Source: Pedobacter foliorum (GTDB lineage: Bacteria > Bacteroidota > Bacteroidia > Sphingobacteriales > Sphingobacteriaceae). From it: a DNA stretch of 64,000 nucleotides. A program made the position numbers and the translations under genes. The DNA is taken from positions 1 through 64,000 of the forward strand of contig NZ_JABSNU010000017.1 of assembly GCF_013266735.1 (NCBI RefSeq), written 5' to 3'. Below, piece by piece: positions 9,790 to 20,500 of the stretch (its first letter is position 1; every line of letters starts with the position of its first letter). Below the pieces are notes generated by a model. It saw only the letters and a list, made by a program, of their open reading frames with translations. It searched no databases and was not told the DNA's origin.

Positions 9790-11091
9790 ATGAAAAAGAT
9801 TACCCTCCTATCATTTATTATTTTTAATGCACAATTATCTTTTTCTCAGATTAAGTTCCAAAAAAGCCTACCCGATGCTGTAAAGCAGGCATCAAGTACC
9901 AAAAAGTCTATTTGTATTCACATCACAATTCCAGTATATGCTAAGGATACTAAAAGCATTATAGATCAAGCGGATGTATCTAGTTTCTACAATAAAAACT
10001 TTATCAATTATAAGGTTGAAATGATGGATAGTGTGGGTCGTGAATTGATTAACAAATATGGAGTAACCGTATTTCCGGCCAGTGTTTTTATTGACTACAA
10101 ACAAAACCTGATTTTTAAAACATCAACAGGTGACAACACAGAAAACGTCCTTAATAACGGTAAAACAGCACTTACCCGTAAAAATACAGGAATAATGCTT
10201 TCCACCTATGAGGAAAAGTATGCAAATGAGAAGCACAGTGCCAAATTGATAAAGAACTATATTAACTTAAGAATGGAGGCCGGAATATTCGATAACGCAA
10301 AGTTAATTGACGAGTATGTGGACTATAAAACCATAGGTGAGCTTAATGACCCAAATGAAATCATATTCATTCTTAGGTCTGGTGCGTATGCTTTCGGAAA
10401 GGCCTTTAACATCAATGGTTTAAACAAAACAAAAACTGATAGTGTATTCATGACGCTTCCTCTGCAAGAACGAATAGACATCAATGACAGAGTTATTAAT
10501 AACACTCAAAATGAGGCTATCAGAACCAAAAACATTGCAATGGCGCAAGCCGCAATGAATTTCACCAGAAACACCTGGAGTGATAATTACAATGAAGGCA
10601 GTAAACAATCTCAACTAAAGATCCTTAATTATTACAAAGCAGTAAAAGATACAGCCAATTACTACCCACAAACATCATATTTTGTGGATCAATATTACAT
10701 GAGGGTAAATGCAGATTCCATTAGATTTCAAGATCCATCAATATTGGGAAAAATGCAAAGCAAAGTACCCACATTTAATCAGCCATCTCCTTCAAATGCC
10801 AATATTCCTGATTTGCTTAATAATGCTGCATGGGATTTTTATATATTAGGCACTCGCAATAAATTGTATTTAAGCAAAGCCTTTTTATGGGTAAAAAGGG
10901 CGATTGATTTAAAACAGAATTTTCAATATTATGATACTTTAGCGCAAATATTCTACCGCATGGAATTCTATGATGAAGCGCTTATCAATCAGAATAAATC
11001 TATTAATATGGCTATAGAGGTTGGTACTTCTACAAACATCATAGAATCTTTAAAATCTACAGGGCAAAAAATCAAAGACAGAAAATTGTAG
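9790..11091 (+). CDS. Exported thioredoxin-fold protein lacking the CxxC site
   Basis: 433 residues with signal peptide (cleavage near LSFSQI). Residues ~20-120 match the DUF255/thioredoxin-like layout (KKSICIHITIP, FYNKNFINYKV, KYGVTVFPASVFID), but the usual WCxxC is absent and only one Cys lies there. The remainder is helical and TPR-like (YYDTLAQIFYRMEFYDEAL). Without the cysteine pair it cannot do standard dithiol exchange, so a binding or chaperone role is more likely. The family assignment is moderate. Confidence 0.7.
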   Translation: MKKITLLSFIIFNAQLSFSQIKFQKSLPDAVKQASSTKKSICIHITIPVYAKDTKSIIDQADVSSFYNKNFINYKVEMMDSVGRELINKYGVTVFPASVFIDYKQNLIFKTSTGDNTENVLNNGKTALTRKNTGIMLSTYEEKYANEKHSAKLIKNYINLRMEAGIFDNAKLIDEYVDYKTIGELNDPNEIIFILRSGAYAFGKAFNINGLNKTKTDSVFMTLPLQERIDINDRVINNTQNEAIRTKNIAMAQAAMNFTRNTWSDNYNEGSKQSQLKILNYYKAVKDTANYYPQTSYFVDQYYMRVNADSIRFQDPSILGKMQSKVPTFNQPSPSNANIPDLLNNAAWDFYILGTRNKLYLSKAFLWVKRAIDLKQNFQYYDTLAQIFYRMEFYDEALINQNKSINMAIEVGTSTNIIESLKSTGQKIKDRKL

Positions 11092-11105
11092 CTGATTTAA
11101 TCGGA

Positions 11106-13274
11106 TTACCAGCTACAGTTTACTTTTATTCCATCAGGACTATTATCAAAACCAAGATAAAGTGTTTTTGAGCTTTCATCCCAGGATGAATTAACGTTAG
11201 CTATTTCTTCTCCTGTATTGCTCGTTACACTACTTTTTAATGGTTTAGCAGGTAATAAAATACGCATACTGTTTTCTGTTTTAGCCGGGCTTTTGCATAC
11301 AAAAGAATAGGTTCTGCCATTTCTTATTTCATCATATACTCTTGATGCTGAGGCTAAAACCATCGGTTTAGATTTGTCCTTTATCCGCTTTACATTGTAC
11401 AACAGCGCTTGTTCTCCCGGATTAATCACTTTCTCGGAAAGCACCGGAAGTTTTGGATCAAAAAGATCTATAACAGGCCCGCTAATTTTATATGGTTCTT
11501 TACTTACAGATTCGTCCATTACAGAAACAATATCGTACGCTCCTCTTTGCAAATAAAGATTGTTTTTAAACGATAGCGCACCTGCTTTTGCATCATGCTC
11601 ATAAGCATGTTTAACCAAATCCAGATAGGTGTTTGCTGAGTTTGCATTTAACACAAACTCCTTGGGGTTTTGTTTGATTAAATAAACGGCGCCCTTACCT
11701 ACTGGCTGCTTTTTATTTTCTACAGGCTTTATGTTCAATAACGTGAGCAAATGACCTGAAGGGACTTTAAACTCGTTACCTTTAGTATTCCACCATTCCA
11801 TTACCGACTGATAAGGATCATCATCGCGACCGCAATAAACCAAAACACCACCATTTTTAACCCATTCGGCAATGTATTTATGTACATCTGCCGAAACAGG
11901 TTTCATATTGGCATAACTCACAACCAATACCTTTATGTCTTTAAGTGTTCCTTTAAACGACAGGTTTTCCATATGCACAGTTTGCACCGGAACACCATTT
12001 TTTAACAAAGGCAGTGTTTGTCCGTAGAAATTAGAAAACTGCGGGTCATCGTATCCCTTATGGTCTGGAAAGCGCTGAAACATTAAGCTATTACTCATCA
12101 ATACCCCTACACCATTTTTACCCGTAACCTGATTATCTGATAACGGCATATCATTTAGCGCGTTAACCATCACCTGCATCTGAGTAGAATAGTACTTAGG
12201 AATTAGTACAGCTTCTGTGCTATTGGCCAGTTTATAAGGTCTGGTATAAATACGTTCTGGCCATGGCATTACTTCGTAATTATTTACCATCGGATACAAT
12301 AACTTGGCTGTAAACGTAGCTTGATAGTTAAGCTTGTAGTCACTCCAATCGCGTGGCCAATCCTCAATAGGATCAGTTAAAAAGAACATTTTACGGCCTG
12401 TAGGCGCAGTCATAGATACCATTGAGCCATATTCTAGAAAGGCATTTTCGAATACGCGTTCCTTTTTTTGCCCATCAAAATATGTAGGCTCCCGAGAGGT
12501 TCCTGTCCACACCTGAGCGATGTACCCATCAATTCCGGGTAATGATGCTAAACTTGCTTCAGGGCTCACTATTTGCCATGATGAATAATTAACCAATGAG
12601 TGGGTAGCTATGTAAACTTTTATAGATAGTCCTTTAGTTTTTCCGTATGATTTGGCGTATGAAGACACGTCTTTAATGGCCTCATAATACAAATGGTATT
12701 TGAGCTTGCTTGATAAATAGGTATTCTCGGCCGATTCATGTTGAGGTCGCCAATCAAAACCATAATATTTTTTCCATTCTTGTTTAAACACTTCGCTATA
12801 GCCTGCCCTGGCCCAAAACTCTGGTTCCTCGAGGTAAATTGAAGTGATGCCTGCGTCAATTACCTTTTTAATGATGGCTGTTTTCATATACTCCAGAAAC
12901 GACTGAACGGGTACAATATAAGGAACACCTCCCCCATGCCAAATCACGTTTCCGTTTCTTTCCATCTGCCCAATATCCTGATGGTTTTTACCGTCCCATT
13001 TCCCTAAAAAATAATCCTGATACTCGCCCCATGCTATTCCCGTCATGAAATGGGTTTGATAGCCATGGTTTCGCCAAGAGTCTACACGTTGTTGAAATGT
13101 CATGCCCTGTCTATCGTTTGCACCATAAACAATGGCGATATCAGACCGTACGTCTATTTCGGGTTTCCAGGCGCTCCCGGTTTGGAAAGCCGTTTTTTCT
13201 TTAGTTTTTAATTGAGCACTTACAGGTATGGTAATTGCGAAAGAAAATAACGCAAAAAGGGTTAGTCTTTTCAT
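11106..13274 (-). CDS. Large secreted protein, probable glycosidase-like TIM barrel
   Basis: 722 residues with signal peptide (cleavage near PVSAQL). The N-terminal half has barrel-like strand/loop features (HGYQTHFMTGIAWGEY, ITSIYLEEPEFWARAG, GIDGYIAQVWTG), with Glu pairs at strand ends that could be catalytic. The middle (LKDIKVLVVSYANMKPV, WVKNGGVLVYCGRDDD) resembles the GATase-like trimerisation domain of GH42-type beta-galactosidases. A C-terminal beta domain follows. I cannot assign a numbered family. It is monocistronic, divergent from the cardiolipin synthase gene. Confidence 0.6.
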   Translation of the reverse strand: MKRLTLFALFSFAITIPVSAQLKTKEKTAFQTGSAWKPEIDVRSDIAIVYGANDRQGMTFQQRVDSWRNHGYQTHFMTGIAWGEYQDYFLGKWDGKNHQDIGQMERNGNVIWHGGGVPYIVPVQSFLEYMKTAIIKKVIDAGITSIYLEEPEFWARAGYSEVFKQEWKKYYGFDWRPQHESAENTYLSSKLKYHLYYEAIKDVSSYAKSYGKTKGLSIKVYIATHSLVNYSSWQIVSPEASLASLPGIDGYIAQVWTGTSREPTYFDGQKKERVFENAFLEYGSMVSMTAPTGRKMFFLTDPIEDWPRDWSDYKLNYQATFTAKLLYPMVNNYEVMPWPERIYTRPYKLANSTEAVLIPKYYSTQMQVMVNALNDMPLSDNQVTGKNGVGVLMSNSLMFQRFPDHKGYDDPQFSNFYGQTLPLLKNGVPVQTVHMENLSFKGTLKDIKVLVVSYANMKPVSADVHKYIAEWVKNGGVLVYCGRDDDPYQSVMEWWNTKGNEFKVPSGHLLTLLNIKPVENKKQPVGKGAVYLIKQNPKEFVLNANSANTYLDLVKHAYEHDAKAGALSFKNNLYLQRGAYDIVSVMDESVSKEPYKISGPVIDLFDPKLPVLSEKVINPGEQALLYNVKRIKDKSKPMVLASASRVYDEIRNGRTYSFVCKSPAKTENSMRILLPAKPLKSSVTSNTGEEIANVNSSWDESSKTLYLGFDNSPDGIKVNCSW

Positions 13275-13397
13275 TAATTTGGTTCTTAGGTTCGGTTCTT
13301 GTGTGTTGTTACGGTAAATATAAATTATTCGTCTGTTTATTGGTCAGGAATTATTAACTTACTATATATCTATTTGTTTTAACTGCTTATCGCTATT

Positions 13398-14849
13398 ATG
13401 GACTGGCTACTGATTTCGGAAATCGTTTACGTTGTTCTTTTAGTCTTTGTTTGTCTGCGCATTATATACGACACCAGGAGCACAACCAAAACCCTCGCCT
13501 ATTTACTATTTGCCATATTTGTTCCGTTTTTTGGGATGCTTTTCTATTTCTTTTTCGGCATTAATTACCGACACAGAAAAATGTACAGTAAGAAGCTTTA
13601 TGAGAATGATGATCTGGCAAATAAATTCAGACACGAGATTCTTCAATATTCCGAACGTACACTTAAAGAAAATGGCCATGCTGTTATTGGCAATAAAGAG
13701 CTGGCATTTATGATCTTGAAGGATTCTATGAGTCCTTTAACTGCAAAAAACTCTTTAAAACTTTTGATAAATGGGGAGCAAAAGTTTCCTGAGGTATTAA
13801 CAGCTATTAAGGATGCGAAACAACACATCCATATTGAATATTACATTTATGAGGATGATGAAATTGGACAGGCAATTGAGCAGGCATTAATTGAAAAAGC
13901 CAAAGAAGGGGTTACTGTTCGCTTTATTTATGATGATTTTGGTAGCCGCAGCATTCGTAAAAAACTAGTTCCCAGATTAATTGAAAATGGCATAACAGCT
14001 GTTCCTTTTTTAAAGGTGCATTTTATGCTTTTCGCCAACCGACTTAATTACCGTAATCACCGCAAAATAATTGTAATTGATGGTGTTACTGCTTTTGTGG
14101 GTGGCATTAATGTGAGTGACAGATACATTAATCGTGAACCTAATCAGCTTTACTGGCGAGATACTCACTTGCGTATTGATGGCCCGGGTGCGCAGTATTT
14201 GCAATATCTGTTTTTGTGTGACTGGAATTTTTGCGCTGAAGAGTTATTGAAACCAAACAAGGAGTTTTTCCCTCCAAAACCACCTCAAGTGGGCGATGAC
14301 AATAAGATTGTTCAGATTGCAGCAAGTGGCCCGGATTCTGAATCGCCAACAATTTTATTTTCTATTCTTCAGGCCATTAATCTGGCTACCGATGAAATAC
14401 TAATCACCAGTCCTTATTTTATTCCGGGTGAGAGTTTATTGGATGCATTAGTTATCGCCTCATTAAGTGGTATTTCTGTTAAGCTTTTGGTACCGGGTGT
14501 ATCAGATTCTGTACTCGTAAATTCGGCTGCTAGATCGTATTATGATGATTTACTTAAAGCCGGTGTAGAGATTTATCAATATCAGAAGGGTTTTGTACAT
14601 GCCAAAACAATGGTAACTGATAAGAAAATAGCAATGGTGGGTACTGCAAATATGGATTTCAGAAGTTTTGATCTGAATTTCGAAGTGAATGCAATTGTGT
14701 ATGATAGTGCGATTGCCACTGAATTGACTGATATTTTTTATGAGGATCTTAAAGATTCGCTAAGGATTGATCCGGTATTGTGGGGTGCACGTCCGGTATA
14801 TAGGAAGTTGCTTGAAAAAGCAGCGAGGTTATTATCCCCGCTGCTATAG
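13398..14849 (+). CDS. cls: Cardiolipin synthase (PLD superfamily)
   Basis: Membrane enzyme that condenses phosphatidylglycerol into cardiolipin. Seen: two N-terminal transmembrane helices (residues ~3-22 and ~32-52), and two phospholipase-D HKD motifs, HRKIIVID (about residue 221) and HAKTMVTD (about residue 401), each followed by the usual GG or GT turn. Length 483 is typical for bacterial Cls. It stands alone, convergent with the EEP-family gene with six bases between stops. Other PLD-family phosphatidyltransferases are possible but this domain layout is standard Cls. Confidence 0.92.
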   Translation: MDWLLISEIVYVVLLVFVCLRIIYDTRSTTKTLAYLLFAIFVPFFGMLFYFFFGINYRHRKMYSKKLYENDDLANKFRHEILQYSERTLKENGHAVIGNKELAFMILKDSMSPLTAKNSLKLLINGEQKFPEVLTAIKDAKQHIHIEYYIYEDDEIGQAIEQALIEKAKEGVTVRFIYDDFGSRSIRKKLVPRLIENGITAVPFLKVHFMLFANRLNYRNHRKIIVIDGVTAFVGGINVSDRYINREPNQLYWRDTHLRIDGPGAQYLQYLFLCDWNFCAEELLKPNKEFFPPKPPQVGDDNKIVQIAASGPDSESPTILFSILQAINLATDEILITSPYFIPGESLLDALVIASLSGISVKLLVPGVSDSVLVNSAARSYYDDLLKAGVEIYQYQKGFVHAKTMVTDKKIAMVGTANMDFRSFDLNFEVNAIVYDSAIATELTDIFYEDLKDSLRIDPVLWGARPVYRKLLEKAARLLSPLL

Positions 14850-14855
14850 GTTGGT

Positions 14856-15701
14856 TTATTTTGTCAACGTTACATTTACTAAAATTGGGAAATGATCCGA
14901 AACGAACTTACCATGGTAAGTATCAGTTAGTATACCCCATTTATCAGCTTTAAAGCCTTTGGTAACAAATACATGGTCAATAATTTCGTAACCATCTACA
15001 CTTTTACCCCATGCATTAAATGATGAATTATTTGCATAAGGATATTTAACCTGAGTATAAGTATCGGTTAAAAGACCAGAATTAGCCAATGTTAAATACC
15101 ATTCGCTTTTTTGGCCACCATTTAAATCTCCTGTGAAAATAGCCGGTGTGTTACCTGCAATTTCGCTGATCTTTTTAACGATTAGCTTTCCGCTTTCTAC
15201 ACGTGCAATTTTACCTTGATGATCGAAATGCGCATTAAAGTAGTAAAACTTTTTACCACTACTTATGTCTTGAAGGTGTACCCAAGTACAGATACGGTTA
15301 CAGCAAGTAGCATCCCAGCCTTTTCCCGGTTTATCAGGAGTTTCTGACAACCAGAAATCACCTTTATCCAGTAACTTAAACTTGTCCTGACGATAAAATA
15401 TAGAAGAGTGCTCACCAGCGTCTTTACCATCATCACGTCCTAAACCATAATGTGCGTATTCTGGCAATAGCTTACTCAAATCGTCTATCTGATTTTTCAA
15501 TCCTTCCTGAATACCGAAAACATCGAAATCATGAAAACGTAATAGATTTGCAGCCACAGGAGCCCTTTGAGACCACCTGTTTCCTTCGTCTCCGGCGTTA
15601 TCATAACGAATGTTAAAGGATCCAACAGTAAATTTTTGAGCAAACGCATTGGCGCTTATCACTACCAAAAATATAGAAAGAATGATTTGTCTTATTTTCA
15701 T
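14856..15701 (-). CDS. Secreted endonuclease/exonuclease/phosphatase-fold protein
   Basis: 281 residues, signal peptide cleaved near NAFAQK. EEP (DNase I-like) catalytic signatures are present: GSFNIRYDN, FGIQEG with metal-binding Glu, the NAHFDH strand, FTGDLNG, and the terminal SDHFPIL. Members cleave phosphodiesters or phosphomonoesters in nucleic acids, lipids or sugars. It follows the SusD gene by 32 bp on the same strand and is probably co-expressed with the SusC/D importer, which hints at a phosphorylated ligand. The specific substrate is not evident. Confidence 0.85.
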   Translation of the reverse strand: MKIRQIILSIFLVVISANAFAQKFTVGSFNIRYDNAGDEGNRWSQRAPVAANLLRFHDFDVFGIQEGLKNQIDDLSKLLPEYAHYGLGRDDGKDAGEHSSIFYRQDKFKLLDKGDFWLSETPDKPGKGWDATCCNRICTWVHLQDISSGKKFYYFNAHFDHQGKIARVESGKLIVKKISEIAGNTPAIFTGDLNGGQKSEWYLTLANSGLLTDTYTQVKYPYANNSSFNAWGKSVDGYEIIDHVFVTKGFKADKWGILTDTYHGKFVSDHFPILVNVTLTK

Positions 15702-15733
15702 ATTTATTTAGTTTTACTTTATAAAATTACAAT

Positions 15734-17530
15734 TTACTTATTATTTGGAAGACCATCCCAACCAGGATTCTGGCCAAGAGCAGGATTTTTCTGTAAGTCT
15801 GCCTGGGGAATTGGGTAATAATACATCTTATCATCCCATTTTCTAACTATTTCATTCATCCAGGTAAGTTCTCCGAAAGTACCATTTTTGAGCAACTGAG
15901 AGTTTATTTTACCACCAATTGTTGCTGATACATCCACATAAGTAACTCCCGAAACAGCAGGTGTTGGTTTTGTACCTTGAAAAAAAGCTACATCAAGAAT
16001 ACCATCTTCATTTAGATCCATAGGGGTATTAAGCGCAGGAACATAAAAACCATCCCACTCCTGATCCATAAGCGGAGCTCTTTTCCATCTTAAAAGATCA
16101 CTATAACGTAAACCTTCAAGACTAAGCTCAATACCTCTTTCTCGTCTTACTTCCAAAATAGATGGATCAGCAATTCCCGGAAAATAGTTGGCTATTAGGT
16201 AAGGATCTGCAAGCACTGGTTTTGTTGTTAACCCTTGTGTTATACCACCTCTTGCTCTAAGTACTCCAACAGTTGTTGCCCAATCTTCATTGGTAAGTGT
16301 ACCAAGTTCAGCTTTGGCTTCGGCATAATTCAATAGAACTTCGGCATAACGGAATAAGGCAATGGAGTTAATATTAAGAGCTCCAGCATCATAGTACATA
16401 TCATCTAATGTCCATTTTATTGGCTGATAACCAGTAAAAGTGTAAGAGAATACAGGAGGTGCTGGAACTAATACTCCCCCGCTTATCCTTTTATAATCTC
16501 CGGAACGGATGGTCTGTTTTAATCTCAAATCTCGGTTTTTCACTTCATCCTTAAACAACATTGTTGTATAAGCTGGGTCGTTAGTAAACGGAGTTCCATC
16601 GAGCTTTAAATAAGTATTGATAAATGTTCTGGTAAAACTTGCCTTGGCGCCATAGGTTCCACTAGTCCACCACCAGTTTGCCTCATTCAATACGTTTAAA
16701 GTAAGGTCACTTACAGCAGCCTGTAGCACTTCGTTTGCAAGAGGAACTGTGCTGGTAAACACCTGACGGTAAGAAACACCGGGACCGCCTGCGGTATTGA
16801 TAGAATATCCGCCCTTATCCATAATTTCTTTAGCTGCCGTTTCAGCATTGGCTAACCATGCTGATGCTGAAGATTGCAAACCAAGTTCGGCATGGTATTT
16901 CCTAAATGTTCCTTCGAAAAGACAAATTCTTGATTTATAAGCATATGCCACCCACTTAGTAACCGTACTACGGCTTGCATCGTTAGTTGCTTTTATATTG
17001 GCACAGGCAAAATCAATGTCGGCAAGTACAGAATCCATAACTACTTCTCTTTTATTTCGACCAGCATATAGTGCAGGATCATTGATATTCATTGGCTTAC
17101 CAATCCAGGGTACATCACCAAATCGCTTCACTTTCTCCATATAAAAATATGCTCTGAAATACCTTGCTATACCTAAATAGTTATTTCTAATATCAGCAGG
17201 AACAGATGGATCTTTACAATTTTCAATAAAGTAATTGATATTCCTAAGGTCATTCCAGGTCCATCCGGAACTTTGTGTAGAAGTGAAAATTCCAGGTCTT
17301 ATAAAATCGGAAACAGATTTTACCGCCAGGTAATCAGAAACAGCATCCTGACTAGTAGAGTTCTTAGGCAGAAAGTCCATTGCATAAAAAGAGTTGGTAT
17401 AAAGCTTTAATCCACTCTCGCTTCCGAAAACAGCTTTCTTTGATGCGGTAGATTCAGGTTCCTGATCAAGCTTCTTACAGGCTGTAAAGCACAAGCAGCA
17501 CAGTAGAATCCATATATATTGTTTTTTCAT
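15734..17530 (-). CDS. SusD/RagB-family surface lipoprotein
   Basis: 598-residue lipoprotein with lipobox FTACKK. SusD-like features: an N-terminal SusD-like region with TPR helices (YLGIARYFRAYFYMEKVKRFGDVP), central AYKSRICLFEGTFRKYH, and the C-terminal RagB/SusD signature region RERGIELSLEGLRYSDLLRWK. Together with the upstream SusC it should form an outer-membrane bedpan complex that captures an oligomer for TonB-driven import. Its start lies 31 bp after the SusC stop. Ligand unknown. Confidence 0.95.
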   Translation of the reverse strand: MKKQYIWILLCCLCFTACKKLDQEPESTASKKAVFGSESGLKLYTNSFYAMDFLPKNSTSQDAVSDYLAVKSVSDFIRPGIFTSTQSSGWTWNDLRNINYFIENCKDPSVPADIRNNYLGIARYFRAYFYMEKVKRFGDVPWIGKPMNINDPALYAGRNKREVVMDSVLADIDFACANIKATNDASRSTVTKWVAYAYKSRICLFEGTFRKYHAELGLQSSASAWLANAETAAKEIMDKGGYSINTAGGPGVSYRQVFTSTVPLANEVLQAAVSDLTLNVLNEANWWWTSGTYGAKASFTRTFINTYLKLDGTPFTNDPAYTTMLFKDEVKNRDLRLKQTIRSGDYKRISGGVLVPAPPVFSYTFTGYQPIKWTLDDMYYDAGALNINSIALFRYAEVLLNYAEAKAELGTLTNEDWATTVGVLRARGGITQGLTTKPVLADPYLIANYFPGIADPSILEVRRERGIELSLEGLRYSDLLRWKRAPLMDQEWDGFYVPALNTPMDLNEDGILDVAFFQGTKPTPAVSGVTYVDVSATIGGKINSQLLKNGTFGELTWMNEIVRKWDDKMYYYPIPQADLQKNPALGQNPGWDGLPNNK

Positions 17531-17561
17531 AATTATCTGTTTATAATGTTCATCAATAAGG

Positions 17562-20500
17562 TTAAAATCCTAAGCTTAAGCCTAATGAATAGCTCTTCAT
17601 CAGCGGATAGTTATAGCCATCTCCATTGGTACTACCTGAGTTCAAATCCTGATCTGAGGGTACTGCATTCTCTACATCTATCGTTTTCACGACTTTATAG
17701 AGTGGTGAGTAGGTAAATAAGTTCTCTCCTGAGAAAAACACCTTCGCTGAGCGTGCCCCAATGCGCGAAATCAGTCGTGCAGGTAAATTGTATCCAATTT
17801 GTAGGTTCTTAAGTCTTAGATAGGCCACATTTTGCAGGTACTTAGTTTGTGCTACACCTAACTCCCTATTGGTGTTGCTTGAAGCTGCACGCGACATCGT
17901 TCTAGGAAAGTAAGCATTCGTATTTTCAGGCGTCCACATATTACCTACATGAAAAGTAGGGATGTTGTTGTAAGGCCTATTGTACTGCCCCCAGAACATT
18001 TCTGTTTCCGTACTTGGGTACCATTGCTGCTTACCAACACCCTGGAAGAATGTAGAGAAAAAGAAGTTGTTCCAGTCGGCACCAAGACTTACACTATACA
18101 AATATCTTGGAGCTGAATTTCCTATAATCCTTCTGTCGCCCGGTTTAGCTACTGTGTTGTCTCCTATATTGATAAAACCATCGCCGTTTGTATCCTTTAA
18201 TTTGATATCACCTGGGTACCAAATATTGGTTGGTGAGGCTCTCATTTGTGGACTTTGCTTAGCATGTGAATCAATATCAGCCTGATCTATAAAGAATCCC
18301 TCTGTTTCATAACCCCAGATCTCTCCTATTGTCTGCCCTTCGTAATACTCTCTACCGGTACCATTATTTCCTACATCTGTAAGTAATTTGTTCGGGTTAT
18401 TATACTTATCAATCTTCGATTTGCTGTCAGATAAAGTTAAGCGTACATTATATTTGAAAGGTTTATCTCCATTACCAATCCTGTCGTTCCATGTTACTGA
18501 AGCTTCCCATCCTCTGGTGGTTAAATCAGCATAGTTTCCTTTTGGTACAGTATTTCCGAAAACTGCAGGAGCAGTAAGACCAACAGTAAACATATCTGTA
18601 GTTTTCCTTACATAAGCATCACCACTGAAAATTAAACGGTTAGATAGCATAGCCAAATCCAAACCAAAATTGGTGGTGGTAGATGTTTCCCAGGTAATCT
18701 GATCTGGAAGTACTCCCGGTAGCCTTGTGGTTTGTGGCCTAACACCTCCTAATACCAATGGTGATTGAGTGATAGAAAATAGCTCTTGATATTCGTATGA
18801 GTTTATATTTCCATTACCCAATGACCCATATGATGCACGTACTTTCAAATCTGAGATGATCTTATCTGAAACATTCCAGAATGATTCTTTATTAACTCTC
18901 CATCCTCCTGAAATTGAAGGAAAGAATCCGTAACGCTGGCCAGAAGGGAATTTAGAAGATCCATCATAACGTGCGTTTACCTCTATCAGGTAACGATCTT
19001 TGAAGGAATAATTCAATCGTGAAAAACCTCCTAAGATTGCCCATTGCTCATAACCACCACCTGTGGTAATTGCCTGACCTAAAGCCAAATTAAGATCTGT
19101 AGCGTCTTCAAAAATAATTCCATTACGCTGCGTAGATAATCTATTGTAAGTAGATTCTTCATAGTTATATCCGGCCATTAGCTTTAGGTAATGATCAGCG
19201 CCAAATTTATTTTCAAACTCACCATAGATGTTTGCTGCCAAATACTGAGTTTCTCTTCGTTCAAACAAAAGGTCGTTGGTGGTAGTACCTACATAAGAAG
19301 TTTGCCCTTTGATATTACTGTAAGGCACCTGAACACGTTTTTGATTCCTATCATTGTTGGTATTGCGGAAGGTAAAATCAGCATTTACTCTAAATTTATT
19401 ATTGAAGAAATTACTTCTCAATCCGGTGATATTTCTAAAAACCTGCTTCTTTGTATCTATACCATTCTTTCCGTAGTAAAAATCTCCAACAGTGTATGCA
19501 GAAGTAAAAGTCAGGGAGCCATCGGGATTAAACATAGGCATAGTCGGGTGACCTTCATCAGCAATATTCCTCCAGATTCCGCCACCCTCGCCAACATTGA
19601 TTGGGTTATGGTAGTTCATTACTGAATAGTCTGCATTATTTTCAATGGTTAACCAAGGAAATACCTGCACTGATCCCTTCGCACGGATGTTCTTCATGTT
19701 GTAATCATCAGTATTATACCTGAAGAGTCCATCTTGTCCTAAGAAACGACCTGAAATTAAGAAGGCCGTTTTATCGCTGCTTCCACTGATTGATAGGTTG
19801 TTTTCTGTGGCAACTGTATTTTTTTTATACAATTCGCCATACCAATCTGTACTTCCGTAATAGGTATATTCTCCTGTTGTTGGATTTACCTCTACTTGAT
19901 TGTAAGGTTGCCCTGACTCTGCTCTTTTTTTGAACTCATCTAAGTAAGCCTGAGAAAATTTCTGAGTTTTATTGGCATTCTGAGGAAATGAACCATCACC
20001 GTTTACAAATGCTTCGGCAAACATTTTTGCCCATGTGTATCCATCGGTTACAAAGTCTGGCGTTTGCAACGGATTCTTTAAAGCAAAGTTGCTAGAGAAG
20101 TTCACCGTTGTTCTGCCTTTTTCGGGTCTCTTAGTAGTAATTAATACTACACCAAAAGCACCTCTGGCTCCGTAAATTGCTGCTGAAGCTGCATCCTTTA
20201 GAATGGATACTGTTTCTACATCATTAGGATTCAGTAAACTTGGATCGCCCTCAAAACCATCAATCAGAATCAATGCGCTTCCGCCCTGTCCAATAGAAGT
20301 CGTTCCCCTTATGTTATAGCTAGGTGACTGTGTTGGTTTTCCGTCCATCATTTTGATGTTCAAATTGGGTAACAAGCCCTGAAGACCTTGAGTAAGGTTG
20401 GGCACGGGTCTGTTCTCTAATGATTTAGACGAAATCTGATCTACCGCACCCGTTGCGTTTTCTCTTTTTTGTGTACCATATCCTACAACTAGTACTTCAC

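Noticed and set aside
19191..19625. 144-codon plus-strand frame inside susC
   Set aside because: Mirror of the susC coding sequence with no recognisable product or promoter.
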